From contig NZ_CP060039.1 of assembly GCF_014211915.1 (NCBI RefSeq), positions 2,108,001-2,172,000 on the forward strand: DNA of 64,000 nt, given 5' to 3'. Each line of letters starts with the position of its first letter. Position 1 is the stretch's first letter. This document shows positions 9,900 through 19,538 of this stretch, piece after piece. The position numbers and the translations under genes were made by a program. The DNA is from Burkholderia cenocepacia. GTDB taxonomy: Bacteria > Pseudomonadota > Gammaproteobacteria > Burkholderiales > Burkholderiaceae. The notes under the pieces were generated by a model. The model was not told the origin of the DNA. It was given only the letters and a program-made list of their open reading frames with translations, and did no database searches.

Positions 9900-11834
9900 A
9901 TGAGCGATCACACGCAAGCCACTTCGGGGCAGCGCGACGAACGTCGCGCCCACGCATCGCAGTTCGACCTGCTGCGCGAGCGCCGCTTCGCGCCGTTCTT
10001 CACGACCCAGTTTCTCGGCGCGCTGAACGACAACGTCTTCAAGATCGGTTTCACGTCGCTCGTCACGTATCACACCGCGCGGTTCTCGGGCGTCGATGCG
10101 AAGACGGCCGCGTTCCTGATTTCCGCGATCTTCATCCTGCCGTTCGTGCTGTTCTCGGCCACCTCCGGCCAGATCGCCGACAAATACGACAAGGCGACCC
10201 TCACGCGCTTCGTGAAATCGTTCGAGATCGTGCTGATGCTGGTCGGCGCGGCCGGCTTCGTCACGCACAGCGCGACGCTGCTGTATCTGTGCACGTTCAT
10301 GATGGGGATGCACTCGACGCTGTTCGGGCCCGTCAAGTATTCGTACCTGCCGCAGCATCTCGGCGAACATGAGCTGGTCGGCGGCAACGGGCTCGTCGAG
10401 ATGGGCACGTTCATCGCGATCCTGATCGGCACGATCATCGGCGGCGCGGCGGCCGGCATCGAAGGCAGCGGCGAGCGCGTGCTTGCGGTGAGCGTCGTCG
10501 TCATCGCGCTGGCCGGGCGGCTCGTCGCGCAGCGCGTGCCGCCGACACCTGCGCCGCAGCCTGACCTCGTGATCAACTGGAACCCGGTCAGCGAAACCTG
10601 GCGCAACCTCGGCCTCGCGCGCCAGAACCGCACGGTGTTCCTGAGCCTGCTCGGCATTTCGTGGCTGTGGTTCGTCGGCGCGACCTTCCTCACGTCGTTC
10701 TTCAATTTCGCGAAGGACGTGCTGTCCGCGAGCCCCGACGTCGTCACGATCCTGCTCGCGACGTTCTCGGTCGGCATCGGCCTCGGCTCGCTGCTGTGCG
10801 AGCGGCTGTCGCAGCGGCGCGTCGAGATCGGCCTCGTGCCGCTCGGTTCGATCGGCATCAGCGTGTTCGCGATCGAGCTGTATTTCGCGAGCCATGCGCT
10901 GCCGTCGCCCGGCCATCTGCTGTCGGTCGGCGAATTCCTGGCCGGTGCGCGCCACTGGCGCATCCTCGCCGACCTGTTCCTGCTCGCGATGTTCGGCGGC
11001 TTCTACAGCGTGCCGCTGTACGCGCTGATCCAGAGCCGCAGCGCGCCGACGCACCGCGCACGGATCATCGCCGCGAACAACATCCTGAACGCGCTGTTCA
11101 TGATCCTGTCGGCCGTGATGGCGATGGGGCTGACCAAGGCCGGTGTCGACATCCCGGGGCTGTTCCTCGTCACCGCGCTGCTGAACGTCGTGGTCGCGAC
11201 GTATATCTACCTGCTCGTGCCCGAGTTCCTGCTGCGCTTCGTCGCGTGGGTGCTCGTGCATACCTTCTACCGGATTCGCCTCGTGCACGCGGAGCGGATT
11301 CCGGCGGAAGGGGCGGCGGTGCTCGTGTGCAATCACGTCAGCTACGTCGATGCGCTCGTGCTGGCCGCCGCGAGCCCGCGCCCGATTCGTTTCGTGATGG
11401 ATCACCGGATCTTCAAGACGCGTTTCGCGAGCTGGGTATTCCGGCATGCGAAGGCGATCCCGATCGCACCGCGCCACGAGGATCCCGCGATGCTCGCGCG
11501 TGCGTACGACCTCTGCGAGGCCGCGCTGAAGGACGGCGAGCTCGTGTGTATCTTCCCCGAGGGCAAGCTGACGAAGACGGGCGACATCAACACGTTCCAC
11601 CACGGTATCACCGAGATCCTGCGCCGCACGCCGGCGCCGGTGATCCCGATGGCGCTGCGCGGGCTGTGGGGCAGCTATTTTTCGCGGCATTCCGATGCGC
11701 GGATGCCACGGCCGATCAAGCGCGGCGTGATGAGCCGGCTGACGCTCGCGGTCGGCGAGCCGATCCCCGCTTCGGTGGCGACGCCCGAGGCGTTGCAGGC
11801 GGCGGTGACCGAACTGCGCGGCGCGCGGAAGTAG
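9900..11834 (+). CDS. MFS lysophospholipid transporter fused to 1-acylglycerophosphate acyltransferase
   Basis: 644 residues in two parts. Residues about 15-430 are a 12-helix MFS transporter of the LplT type, opening FAPFFTTQFLGALNDNVFK. Residues about 455-640 are a PlsC-type acyltransferase with the HX4D motif in CNHVSYVDALV (about residue 477) and the second motif FPEGKLTKTG. In E. coli, LplT flips lysophospholipids inward and Aas re-acylates them; here both are one polypeptide but the Aas acyl-ACP synthetase domain is absent. The likely role is membrane lysophospholipid repair. ATG at 9900; no strong ribosome site seen. Confidence 0.87.
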   Translation: MSDHTQATSGQRDERRAHASQFDLLRERRFAPFFTTQFLGALNDNVFKIGFTSLVTYHTARFSGVDAKTAAFLISAIFILPFVLFSATSGQIADKYDKATLTRFVKSFEIVLMLVGAAGFVTHSATLLYLCTFMMGMHSTLFGPVKYSYLPQHLGEHELVGGNGLVEMGTFIAILIGTIIGGAAAGIEGSGERVLAVSVVVIALAGRLVAQRVPPTPAPQPDLVINWNPVSETWRNLGLARQNRTVFLSLLGISWLWFVGATFLTSFFNFAKDVLSASPDVVTILLATFSVGIGLGSLLCERLSQRRVEIGLVPLGSIGISVFAIELYFASHALPSPGHLLSVGEFLAGARHWRILADLFLLAMFGGFYSVPLYALIQSRSAPTHRARIIAANNILNALFMILSAVMAMGLTKAGVDIPGLFLVTALLNVVVATYIYLLVPEFLLRFVAWVLVHTFYRIRLVHAERIPAEGAAVLVCNHVSYVDALVLAAASPRPIRFVMDHRIFKTRFASWVFRHAKAIPIAPRHEDPAMLARAYDLCEAALKDGELVCIFPEGKLTKTGDINTFHHGITEILRRTPAPVIPMALRGLWGSYFSRHSDARMPRPIKRGVMSRLTLAVGEPIPASVATPEALQAAVTELRGARK

Positions 11835-12123
11835 GCGGGCGCCGAGCTCGGCGCGGAATGATCGATCCGCGCGCCGGGCCGGGATGGGGGCCGCGGTTCG
11901 GCGGCTCCCGCGCGTAACGCCGAGGGCCTGCGATCGCCGTACCGCGTTGCCTCTGCCCTTATCCGCGCCGGCCCGTGTGGTCTGAACGGTTCACGCGGCC
12001 CGCGGGCCCGGGACGGCTGGCATAATAGCGGTTTACCTCTTTTTCTCGACCGGCAAACGATCGGCCTGCCTGCGACCCCGGCAGCGCATCGGTTTGCCCA
12101 TTTCTCTTTTGGGCGGTTCCATC

Positions 12124-13224
12124 ATGTCCGGCAATACCCTCGGCACGCTTTTCACTGTCACGACCTTCGGCGAATCGCACGGTCCCGCGATCGGCTGCGT
12201 GATCGACGGCTGCCCGCCGGGGATGGGGCTGACCGAAGCCGATATCCAGATCGAACTCGATCGCCGCAAGCCGGGCACGTCGCGGCACGTGACGCAACGG
12301 CAGGAGGCCGACGAGGTCGAGATCCTGTCGGGCGTGTTCGAAGGCGTGACGACCGGCACGCCGATCGCGCTGCTGATCCGCAACACCGACCAGCGCAGCA
12401 AGGACTACGGCAACATCGTCGAGACGTTCCGTCCCGGCCACGCCGACTACACCTACTGGCAGAAATACGGTATCCGCGACTACCGCGGCGGCGGTCGCTC
12501 GTCCGCGCGCCTGACCGCGCCGATCGTCGGCGCCGGTGCGGTCGCGAAGAAGTGGCTGCGCGAGCGCTTCGGGGTCGAGGTGCGCGGCTACATGAGCGGC
12601 CTCGGCGAAATCGACGTGCCGTTCGTCGACTGGTCGCACGTGCACGAGAATCCGTTCTTCTCGCCGAATGCGGCCGTCGTGCCGGAGCTCGAAGCGTACA
12701 TGGACGCGCTGCGCAAGGAGGGCGATTCGATCGGCGCGCGCATCGACGTCGTCGCGTCGGGCGTGCCGGTCGGCTGGGGCGAGCCGGTATTCGACCGGCT
12801 CGATGCCGATATCGCGAAGGCGATGATGAGCATCAACGCGGTGAAGGGCGTCGAGATCGGCGCGGGCTTCGACAGCGTCGCGCAGCGCGGCTCGGTGCAC
12901 GGCGACGAACTGACGCCGGCCGGCTTCGTCGGCAACCACGCGGGCGGCGTGCTCGGCGGGATTTCGACGGGGCAGGACATCACCGTGTCGATCGCGATCA
13001 AGCCGACGTCGAGCATCCGCACGCCGCGCCGCTCGATCACGAAGAGCGGCGACGAGGCGACGGTCGAAACCTTCGGCCGCCACGATCCGTGCGTCGGCAT
13101 TCGCGCGACGCCGATCGCCGAATCGATGCTCGCGCTGGTGCTGATCGACCATGCGCTGCGCCATCGCGCGCAGTGCGGCGACGTCGAGACGTCGACGCCG
13201 AAGATCGCCGGCAGCGCGACCTGA
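12124..13224 (+). CDS. aroC: chorismate synthase
   Basis: 366-residue chorismate synthase, the last step of the shikimate pathway: anti-1,4-elimination of phosphate from EPSP, requiring reduced FMN. The whole family pattern is present: [20 protein letters not shown] at the start, [27 protein letters not shown], and [15 protein letters not shown] near the end. The ATG at 12124 gives the normal N-terminus. Single transcription unit, closed by a strong hairpin terminator at 13279-13310. Confidence 0.97.
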   Translation: MSGNTLGTLFTVTTFGESHGPAIGCVIDGCPPGMGLTEADIQIELDRRKPGTSRHVTQRQEADEVEILSGVFEGVTTGTPIALLIRNTDQRSKDYGNIVETFRPGHADYTYWQKYGIRDYRGGGRSSARLTAPIVGAGAVAKKWLRERFGVEVRGYMSGLGEIDVPFVDWSHVHENPFFSPNAAVVPELEAYMDALRKEGDSIGARIDVVASGVPVGWGEPVFDRLDADIAKAMMSINAVKGVEIGAGFDSVAQRGSVHGDELTPAGFVGNHAGGVLGGISTGQDITVSIAIKPTSSIRTPRRSITKSGDEATVETFGRHDPCVGIRATPIAESMLALVLIDHALRHRAQCGDVETSTPKIAGSAT

Positions 13225-13278
13225 TAGAGGCGGCCGGGGCGCAGCGTGTCGCCTTGGCCGTCGAACGATGAATGCAAG

Positions 13279-13310
13279 CGGGGCGCTGCGTGATGCAGCG
13301 CCCCGTTTCG
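13279..13310 (+). terminator. rho-independent terminator after aroC
   Basis: An 11-bp GC-rich stem (CGGGGCGCTGC pairing with GCAGCGCCCCG) with a 5-nt loop, followed by TTTCGTTT. It lies 55 bp after the aroC stop. Confidence 0.85.
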
Positions 13311-13339
13311 TTTATGGCGGTTCGCAGTGACCGACGCAA

Positions 13340-13364
13340 AACGCGCCGCTCGTGGCGGCGCGTT
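13340..13364 (-). terminator. terminator for the ETF-QO gene
   Basis: A 10-bp stem (AACGCGCCGC with GCGGCGCGTT) and 5-nt loop, followed on the minus strand by TTG. It sits just past the ETF-QO stop codon. The T-run is short, so termination may be modest. Confidence 0.6.
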
Positions 13365-13372
13365 CCGGCAGG

Positions 13373-15046
13373 TTACATGTTCGGGTAATTCGGCCCGCCG
13401 CCGCCTTCCGGCGTGACCCACACGATGTTCTGCGTCGGGTCCTTGATGTCGCAGGTCTTGCAGTGCACGCAGTTCTGCGCGTTGATCACGAGGCGCTCGC
13501 CGCCGTCGTCGTTCTTCACGAACTCGTACACCGCCGCCGGGCAGAAGCGCGCCTCCGGCCCCGCGTACGTGCGCAGGTTCACGTTCACCGGCACGCTCGC
13601 GTCCTTCAGCGTCAGGTGCGCCGGCTGGTTCTCCTCATGGTTCGTGTTCGAGATGAACACCGACGACAGCCGGTCGAACGTCAGCTTGCCGTCCGGCTTC
13701 GGATACGCGATCGGCTCGCACTGCGACGCCGGTTTCAGCATCTCGTGGTCCGCGTGCTGGTGATGCAGCGTCCACGGCACGTTGCCGCCCATCACCTTCT
13801 GCTCGAGCCCCACCATCAGCGTGCCCAGGTACAGGCCCTTGGCCATCCACTGTTTGAAGTTGCGCGCGCGGTACAGCTCCGTGTACAGCCACGATTGCTT
13901 GAACGCGTCCGGGTACGCATTGAGCTCGTCCGACTGGCGGCCGGCCTGCACCGCGTCGAATGCGGCGTCCGCCGCGAGCATGCCGGTCTTGATCGCCGCG
14001 TGGCTGCCCTTGATCCGCGACGCGTTCAGGAAGCCCGCGTCGTCGCCGATCAGCGCGCCGCCCGGGAACACCGTCTTCGGCAGCGACAGCAGGCCGCCGG
14101 CCGTGATCGCGCGTGCGCCGTACGACACGCGCTTGCCGCCTTCGAGGAACGCGCGGATCGACGGATGCGTCTTGTAGCGCTGGAATTCCTCGAACGGCGA
14201 CAGGTACGGGTTCGTGTAGCCCAGGCCCACCACGAAGCCGACCACCACCTGGTTGTTGTCCATGTGATACAAGAATGAGCCGCCGTACGTATCGGACTTC
14301 AGCGGCCAGCCGGCCGTGTGGATCACGAGGCCCGGCTTGTGCTTGGCCGGGTCGATTTCCCACAGTTCCTTGATGCCGATCCCGTACGCCTGCGGATCGG
14401 CGTTCGCGTCGAGCTTGAACTTCGAGATCAGCTGGCGGCCCAGATGGCCGCGGCAGCCTTCGGCGAATAGCGTGTACTTCGCATGCAGCTCCATGCCGAG
14501 CTGGAAGTTCTCGGTCGGCTCGCCGTCCTTGCCCACGCCCATGTTGCCGGTGGCGACGCCTTTGACCGAGCCGTCGTCGTTGTAAAGAATTTCCGCGGCG
14601 GGGAAGCCGGGGAAGATCTCGACGCCCAGCGCCTCGGCCTGTGCCCCAAGCCAGCGCGTGACGTTGCCCAGCGAGATCACGTAGTTGCCGTGATTCTTGA
14701 AGTTGTCCGGCAGCGCCCAGTTCGGCGTGGTCACCGCGCTCTTCTCGGACAGGAACAGGAAGCGGTCTTCCGTCACCTCGACGTCGAGCGGCGCGCCGCG
14801 TTCCTTCCAGTCGGGAAACAGCTCGGTGATCGCGCGCGGGTCCATCACCGCGCCCGACAGGATGTGCGCGCCGATCTCGGAACCCTTCTCGAGCACGCAC
14901 ACGCCGATCTCGGTGCCTTTCTCGGCGGCCAGCTGCTTGAGCCGGATCGCGGCAGACAGCCCGGCCGGGCCGCCGCCAACGATCACGACGTCGTATTCCA
15001 TCGATTCGCGCGGGCCGTATTGCTCGATGAGGCTTGCGGGGGTCAT
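13373..15046 (-). CDS. electron transfer flavoprotein-ubiquinone oxidoreductase
   Basis: 557 residues. It takes electrons from ETF, which is reduced by acyl-CoA dehydrogenases, and reduces ubiquinone at the inner membrane. An N-terminal FAD dinucleotide fold (VVIVGGGPAGLSAAIRL) is followed by the ubiquinone-binding middle. The C-terminal ferredoxin-like [4Fe-4S] site has CVHCKTC and an upstream Cys in FCPAAVYEF. Start: ATG at 15046 behind GAGGAA; the frame continues to 15124 but that region holds the divergent promoter and operator. Divergent from an SDR-thioesterase pair, which suggests shared fatty-acid control. Confidence 0.95.
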   Translation of the reverse strand: MTPASLIEQYGPRESMEYDVVIVGGGPAGLSAAIRLKQLAAEKGTEIGVCVLEKGSEIGAHILSGAVMDPRAITELFPDWKERGAPLDVEVTEDRFLFLSEKSAVTTPNWALPDNFKNHGNYVISLGNVTRWLGAQAEALGVEIFPGFPAAEILYNDDGSVKGVATGNMGVGKDGEPTENFQLGMELHAKYTLFAEGCRGHLGRQLISKFKLDANADPQAYGIGIKELWEIDPAKHKPGLVIHTAGWPLKSDTYGGSFLYHMDNNQVVVGFVVGLGYTNPYLSPFEEFQRYKTHPSIRAFLEGGKRVSYGARAITAGGLLSLPKTVFPGGALIGDDAGFLNASRIKGSHAAIKTGMLAADAAFDAVQAGRQSDELNAYPDAFKQSWLYTELYRARNFKQWMAKGLYLGTLMVGLEQKVMGGNVPWTLHHQHADHEMLKPASQCEPIAYPKPDGKLTFDRLSSVFISNTNHEENQPAHLTLKDASVPVNVNLRTYAGPEARFCPAAVYEFVKNDDGGERLVINAQNCVHCKTCDIKDPTQNIVWVTPEGGGGPNYPNM

Positions 15047-15134
15047 TGGCGTTCCTCTAACCGTTAGAATGCTTTTATTCGGGAGCGTATTGTCTGCGAA
15101 ACGAAACGCTTGCCGCAACAACATGCAGGTAGAT

Positions 15135-15150
15135 TAGCACGATCGTTCTA
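15135..15150. promoter_or_regulatory. 16-bp near-perfect palindrome in the ETF-QO/SDR divergent promoter region
   Basis: The sequence TAGCACGATCGTTCTA is a palindrome except for one position in each arm (TAG-x-ACGATCGT-x-CTA). It lies 89 bp before the ETF-QO start and 76 bp before the SDR start. Size and symmetry suit a TetR-family dimer, and TetR regulators commonly control acyl-CoA degradation genes in Proteobacteria. The identity of the regulator is not known. Confidence 0.55.
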
Positions 15151-15225
15151 TTTTTTGTGCTAGGGTAATGCCGCCCGGGCTGTGCCGCCGGGGCTGGCGA
15201 AACGACATCGAAAGGGGATGGTCAA

Positions 15226-16008
15226 ATGGGTCGATCGATCAATCTGGAAGGCAAGGTTGCGCTGGTGACGGGCGCGTCGAGCGGCCTCGGGCAGCGTTTT
15301 GCGCAGGTACTGTCGCAAGCCGGCGCGAAGGTCGTGCTCGCGAGCCGCCGCGTCGAGCGCCTGAAGGAGCTGCGCGCGGAGATCGAGGCGGCGGGTGGCG
15401 CCGCGCACGTCGTGTCGCTCGACGTGACCGATGTCCAGAGCATCAAGGCGGCCGTCGCGCATGCGGAGACGGAAGCCGGCACGATTGATATCCTGGTGAA
15501 CAATTCGGGCGTGTCGACGATGCAGAAGCTCGTCGACGTGACGCCGGCGGATTTCGAGTTCGTGTTCGATACGAACACGCGCGGCGCATTTTTCGTCGCG
15601 CAGGAAGTCGCGAAGCGGATGATCATGCGCGCGAACGGCGGCGGCAACGGCAAGCCGCCATGCCGGATCATCAACATCGCGTCGGTGGCCGGGCTGCGCG
15701 TGTTCCCGCAAATCGGGCTGTACGCGATGAGCAAGGCCGCGGTCGTGCAGATGACGCGCGCGATGGCGCTGGAGTGGGGCCGTCACGGGATCAACGTGAA
15801 CGCGATCTGCCCGGGCTATATCGATACCGAAATCAATCATTACCTGTGGGAAACCGAGCAGGGCCAGAAGCTGCAGTCGATGCTGCCGCGCCGGCGTGTC
15901 GGCAAGCCGCAGGATCTCGACGGGCTGTTGTTGCTGCTCGCGGCCGACGAGTCGCAGTTCATCAATGGCTCGATCATCTCCGCGGACGACGGCTTCGGCC
16001 TCGCCTGA
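15226..16008 (+). CDS. short-chain dehydrogenase/reductase (3-ketoacyl/3-hydroxyacyl type)
   Basis: 260-residue classical SDR with the NAD(P) motif TGASSGLG (residues 15-22), NNSG at about 89-92, an active-site Ser in NIASVAG, and Tyr and Lys in YAMSK. It therefore has the full catalytic set. Substrate unknown; its position beside a hotdog thioesterase (32 bp downstream) and ETF-QO points to a 3-hydroxyacyl-CoA or related fatty-acid intermediate. ATG at 15226 follows a purine-rich AAAGGGGA. Confidence 0.9.
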   Translation: MGRSINLEGKVALVTGASSGLGQRFAQVLSQAGAKVVLASRRVERLKELRAEIEAAGGAAHVVSLDVTDVQSIKAAVAHAETEAGTIDILVNNSGVSTMQKLVDVTPADFEFVFDTNTRGAFFVAQEVAKRMIMRANGGGNGKPPCRIINIASVAGLRVFPQIGLYAMSKAAVVQMTRAMALEWGRHGINVNAICPGYIDTEINHYLWETEQGQKLQSMLPRRRVGKPQDLDGLLLLLAADESQFINGSIISADDGFGLA

Positions 16009-16040
16009 GCGGATGACATTCAGCAACAAAGAAGACTGCA

Positions 16041-16481
16041 ATGAGCGCAACAAGCGATTACTCCCCCGTTTTTGAGATGTCGATGCCGATCCGCTGGGGC
16101 GACATGGACGCGTTCGGCCATGTGAACAACACGGTCTATTTCCGCTACATGGAGCAGGCGCGGATCTCGTGGTTCGAGCAACTCGGCATTGCCGGCGGCA
16201 ACGGCGAGGGGCAGGGGCCCGTCATCGTCACCGCGTCGATGGAATTCCTCAAGCAGCTGCACTATCCGGGCGACGTGATCGCGAGGATGTCGGCCGCGAA
16301 GCCTGGCCGAAGCAGTTTCGATACCGGGTTCGAGCTCACGCGCGCGGACGATCCGCAGCATGTCTACGCACGCGGCAACGCGCGCTGCGTGTGGGTCGAC
16401 TACGCGCTCGGCAAGTCGGTGCCGCTGCCGCCCCTGCTGCGCGACACGATCGAGCGCGCGCTCGCGGCGAAAGTCGGTTGA
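16041..16481 (+). CDS. acyl-CoA thioesterase, 4HBT hotdog fold
   Basis: 146-residue single hotdog-domain protein. The segment WGDMDAFGHVNNTVYFRYME carries the conserved Asp of the 4-hydroxybenzoyl-CoA thioesterase/YbgC family. It hydrolyses an acyl-CoA to free acid and CoA; substrate range is not predictable. It follows the SDR gene by 32 bp and is very likely co-transcribed. It converges with the PAS-LuxR regulator. Confidence 0.9.
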   Translation: MSATSDYSPVFEMSMPIRWGDMDAFGHVNNTVYFRYMEQARISWFEQLGIAGGNGEGQGPVIVTASMEFLKQLHYPGDVIARMSAAKPGRSSFDTGFELTRADDPQHVYARGNARCVWVDYALGKSVPLPPLLRDTIERALAAKVG

Positions 16482-16598
16482 GCGTGCATACCGGCAGGCC
16501 GGCACCGGGTCGCCGGTGGCGCGCCGTGCCCGTTGTTTCCCCCGGTCGGCCGCCGCGTGCAGCCGATCGTCATTCGAGCGCTGCGACGCAATGCGCGC

Positions 16599-17144
16599 TC
16601 ACTGCCCGAGCAGGCGCTGCAGCAGCTCCGGCGTATTGTTCGTCCCGTATTTGCGCATCAGCCGGGCGCGGTAGATGTCGACCGTGCGCGAACTGATGTC
16701 GAGTACGCGCCCGATCTGCTTGCTGGTCTTGCCGGTCGCGAGCTGGGCGGCAATCTCGCGCTCGCGCGGGGTCAGCTCGACCGCGACGCGGCGCGTCGCG
16801 CTCAAATCCTCGAAGGTCCAGACGCCCGCCGCGAGCGGCGCCGTGCGGTCGAGCGCGCGGCCCGTCACGTGGCACCAGAACAGTTCGCCGTCCGCGCGCT
16901 TCATGATTCTGTCATCCGAGTAGACGCCGTTCGCGACCATCACGCGTGCGATGCGCTCGCCGATTCGCTGGAATTCGTCCGTCGACGGGTAGAGCACCGC
17001 GTACGATTTCCCGATCAGGTCGGCCCGCGCGCAGCGGAAGATCGACGCGAGCGCGTCGTTGCAGTCCTCGATCACGCGGTCGCGCGACAGCACGAGGCCG
17101 AGCGGCGCGAGGTGGAAGGCGGTCTGGTAATCGAGATCGGGCAT
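16599..17144 (-). CDS. PAS-domain LuxR-type transcriptional regulator
   Basis: 181 residues: an N-terminal PAS domain (about residues 8-115, with VIEDCNDALASIFRC and a PAC-like WCHVTGRALDR) and a C-terminal LuxR helix-turn-helix (about 120-181, with LTPREREIAAQLATGKTSKQ and ISSRTVDIYRARLMRKYG). The ATG at 17144 begins MPDLDYQ; the open frame to 17372 covers the promoter region. It has no receiver domain, so it is a one-component sensor. It is divergent from the CoA-transferase genes scoAB and is probably their regulator, by position. Confidence 0.85.
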   Translation of the reverse strand: MPDLDYQTAFHLAPLGLVLSRDRVIEDCNDALASIFRCARADLIGKSYAVLYPSTDEFQRIGERIARVMVANGVYSDDRIMKRADGELFWCHVTGRALDRTAPLAAGVWTFEDLSATRRVAVELTPREREIAAQLATGKTSKQIGRVLDISSRTVDIYRARLMRKYGTNNTPELLQRLLGQ

Positions 17145-17364
17145 GGCGCAGGCAGGCGGAGGGAAATGCTTATGTATTTTTGCGTATTGTGCCGCATCCG
17201 CGCCGCATCGTACCCTTTCAGGCATCTCGCGGCGGTGTGTCGCGACATAAAAACAGCGTGCTTCGACGCAGGCATTGCCGCGCATGCATAGAATGGTGCG
17301 GCGGGCTTGCGCCACGTGGCGCGTGAACCGGTTTTGCTGGTTTCCATAGAGGAAGGGACAACTG

Positions 17365-18069
17365 ATGAACAAAGTCTATCCAAGCGCGGCTGCCGCGCTG
17401 GAGGGGATCGTCCGTGACGGACAGACCTTCGCGGTGGGCGGCTTCGGCCTGTGCGGGATTCCCGAGGCGTTGATCGCGGCGTTGCGCGATTCGGCCGTCA
17501 AGGGCATCACCTGCATCAGCAACAACGCGGGCGTCGACGGGTTCGGCCTCGGCCTGCTGCTGGAAACGCGCCAGATCAAGAAAATGATCTCGTCGTACGT
17601 CGGCGAGAACAAGGAGTTCGAGCGCCAGTACCTGGCCGGCGAACTCGAGCTCGAATTCACGCCGCAGGGCACGCTCGCCGAAAAGCTGCGCGCGGGCGGC
17701 GCGGGCATCCCCGCGTTCTTCACGAATACCGGCTACGGCACCGTGATCGCGGAAGGCAAGGAAACGCGCCAGTTCGGCGATCGCCACTACGTGCTCGAAC
17801 CGTCGCTGACGGCCGACGTCGCGCTCGTCAAGGCGTGGAAGGCCGACAAGTCCGGCAACCTGATCTATCGCCGCACCGCGCGCAACTTCAACCCGATGTG
17901 CGCGATGGCCGGCAAGATCACCGTGGTCGAAGTCGAGGAGATCGTCGAGAACGGTACGCTCGATCCGGATCAGGTCCATACGCCGGGGATCTTCGTGCAG
18001 CGCATCGTGCTGAACGCGACGCCCGAAAAACGCATCGAACAACGCGTCGTACGCGCGAAAGGAGACTGA
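17365..18069 (+). CDS. scoA: succinyl-CoA:3-ketoacid CoA-transferase subunit A
   Basis: 234-residue alpha subunit of a class I CoA-transferase. The N-terminal [14 protein letters not shown] is the family's glycine-rich motif, and [15 protein letters not shown] near residue 175 is typical. With ScoB it moves CoA from succinyl-CoA to acetoacetate (ketone-body use) or a related 3-ketoacid. ATG at 17365 behind AGGAAGGGA. One nucleotide separates its stop from scoB. Confidence 0.93.
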   Translation: MNKVYPSAAAALEGIVRDGQTFAVGGFGLCGIPEALIAALRDSAVKGITCISNNAGVDGFGLGLLLETRQIKKMISSYVGENKEFERQYLAGELELEFTPQGTLAEKLRAGGAGIPAFFTNTGYGTVIAEGKETRQFGDRHYVLEPSLTADVALVKAWKADKSGNLIYRRTARNFNPMCAMAGKITVVEVEEIVENGTLDPDQVHTPGIFVQRIVLNATPEKRIEQRVVRAKGD

Positions 18070-18070
18070 C

Positions 18071-18712
18071 ATGGCCTGGAATCGTGACCAGATGGCCGCG
18101 CGCGCGGCGAAGGAACTGCAGGACGGCTTCTACGTGAACCTCGGCATCGGCCTGCCGACGCTCGTCGCGAACCACGTGCCGGAAGGCGTCGAGGTGTGGC
18201 TGCAGTCGGAGAACGGCCTGCTCGGCATCGGCCCGTCGCCGACCGAGGACGAAGTCGACGCCGATCTGATCAACGCCGGCAAGCAGACCGTCACGACGCT
18301 GCCCGGTTCGTCGATCTTCTCGTCGGCCGATTCGTTCGCGATGATCCGCGGCGGCCATATCAACCTCGCGATCCTCGGCGCGATGCAGGTCAGCAAGCAG
18401 GGCGACCTCGCGAACTGGATGATCCCGGGCAAGATGATCAAGGGGATGGGCGGCGCGATGGACCTCGTCGCGGGGGTGGGGCGTGTCGTCGTGCTGATGG
18501 AGCATGTCGCGAAGGGCGACCAGCACAAGATCCTCGACGAATGCAACCTGCCGCTCACGGGCGTCGGCGTGGTCGACCTGATCATCACCGATCTCGGCGT
18601 GATCGAAGTGACGCCGGCCGGGTTGAAGGTGCTCGAACTGGCCGACGGCGTGAGCGCCGACGAGATCCAGGCGAAGACGGGCGCGCCGCTCGACGTCAGC
18701 GCCGTGGCCTGA
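18071..18712 (+). CDS. scoB: succinyl-CoA:3-ketoacid CoA-transferase subunit B
   Basis: 213-residue beta subunit. The catalytic glutamate that forms the enzyme-CoA thioester lies in [10 protein letters not shown] (about residue 51). [15 protein letters not shown] and the C-terminal [17 protein letters not shown] agree with the family. Co-transcribed with scoA behind GGAGA; terminated by the hairpin at 18739-18770. Confidence 0.94.
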   Translation: MAWNRDQMAARAAKELQDGFYVNLGIGLPTLVANHVPEGVEVWLQSENGLLGIGPSPTEDEVDADLINAGKQTVTTLPGSSIFSSADSFAMIRGGHINLAILGAMQVSKQGDLANWMIPGKMIKGMGGAMDLVAGVGRVVVLMEHVAKGDQHKILDECNLPLTGVGVVDLIITDLGVIEVTPAGLKVLELADGVSADEIQAKTGAPLDVSAVA

Positions 18713-18738
18713 GCGTCACGCTGTTGCGTCATCCCTGA

Positions 18739-18770
18739 CGCCCGCGTTCCTGACGGAACGCGGGCGTTTT
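18739..18770 (+). terminator. rho-independent terminator after scoAB
   Basis: 12-bp stem (CGCCCGCGTTCC with GGAACGCGGGCG), TGAC loop, then TTTT. 26 bp after the scoB stop. Confidence 0.88.
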
Positions 18771-18786
18771 GTCGTGCGCGCAGGCG

Positions 18787-19500
18787 TCACGCAATCGCGC
18801 CGCCGCCGTCGATCAGTACCGTCGAACCGGTTGCATAAGGCGTGGCCGCCAGATACAGGATCGCATTCGCGACATCCTCCGGTTGGCCGACCCTGCGTGC
18901 GGGAAGCCGCTGGGCGGCGCCGGCGTACATCGCGTCACGTGCGTCGGGCGCAAGCTTGTCCCACAGCGGCGTCGCGATCAGGCCGGGCGACACGGTATTC
19001 ACGCGCACCGGCGCCAGCTCGAGCGCCAGCCCGCGGGCGAGGGCTTCGAGCGCCGCGTTGATCGCGCCTTGCAGCACCGACGACGCGCTCGGCCGCACGC
19101 TCAGGTAGCCCGACACGAACGTCAGCGAGCCGCCGGGCGCGATATCGATCGCGCGGGCGATGCGGTAGGCGCCCCAGAACTTGCTGTCCATCGCTGCCTG
19201 CGCGTCGGCGAGCGGCAGCGCACGGACGGCGCCCGTGGCCGTCTTCGCGGCAGAAATCACGACGTGGTCGAACTGGCCGGCGCGTGCGCAGAACGCATCG
19301 ACGTCCGCCGTATCGGTGATGTCGAGCTTTTCGGTTCGCACGTGCGCGCCCGGCAGGGCGTCGATGTCGAACCTGCGTGGATCGCGCGAAGCGATCGTCA
19401 CCCGCGCGCCGCGCCGCGCGAATGCTGCTGCGGTAGCGGCGCCGATGCCGGAGCTGCCGCCGACGACGAGTACTGTCTTTCCGTGGAGCGGATCGTCCAT
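18787..19500 (-). CDS. SDR-fold protein lacking the usual Tyr-Lys catalytic pair
   Basis: 237 residues. The nucleotide-binding motif GGSSGIG is intact near residue 14, and the fold signatures VNTVSPGLIATPLW and YATGSTVLIDGGG are present. At the place where YxxxK should precede AALEALARGLA, the sequence is QGAIN, so the catalytic Tyr and Lys are both missing. Such divergent SDRs are a known branch, but activity cannot be assumed. It is third in an operon with an exported deacetylase and an exported NTF2-like protein; it starts 38 bp after the deacetylase stop, with AGGAGA upstream. Confidence 0.85.
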   Translation of the reverse strand: MDDPLHGKTVLVVGGSSGIGAATAAAFARRGARVTIASRDPRRFDIDALPGAHVRTEKLDITDTADVDAFCARAGQFDHVVISAAKTATGAVRALPLADAQAAMDSKFWGAYRIARAIDIAPGGSLTFVSGYLSVRPSASSVLQGAINAALEALARGLALELAPVRVNTVSPGLIATPLWDKLAPDARDAMYAGAAQRLPARRVGQPEDVANAILYLAATPYATGSTVLIDGGGAIA

Positions 19501-19538
19501 GAAAGTCTCTCCTGGGTGGTGAGTTGAACGGAATCCGG

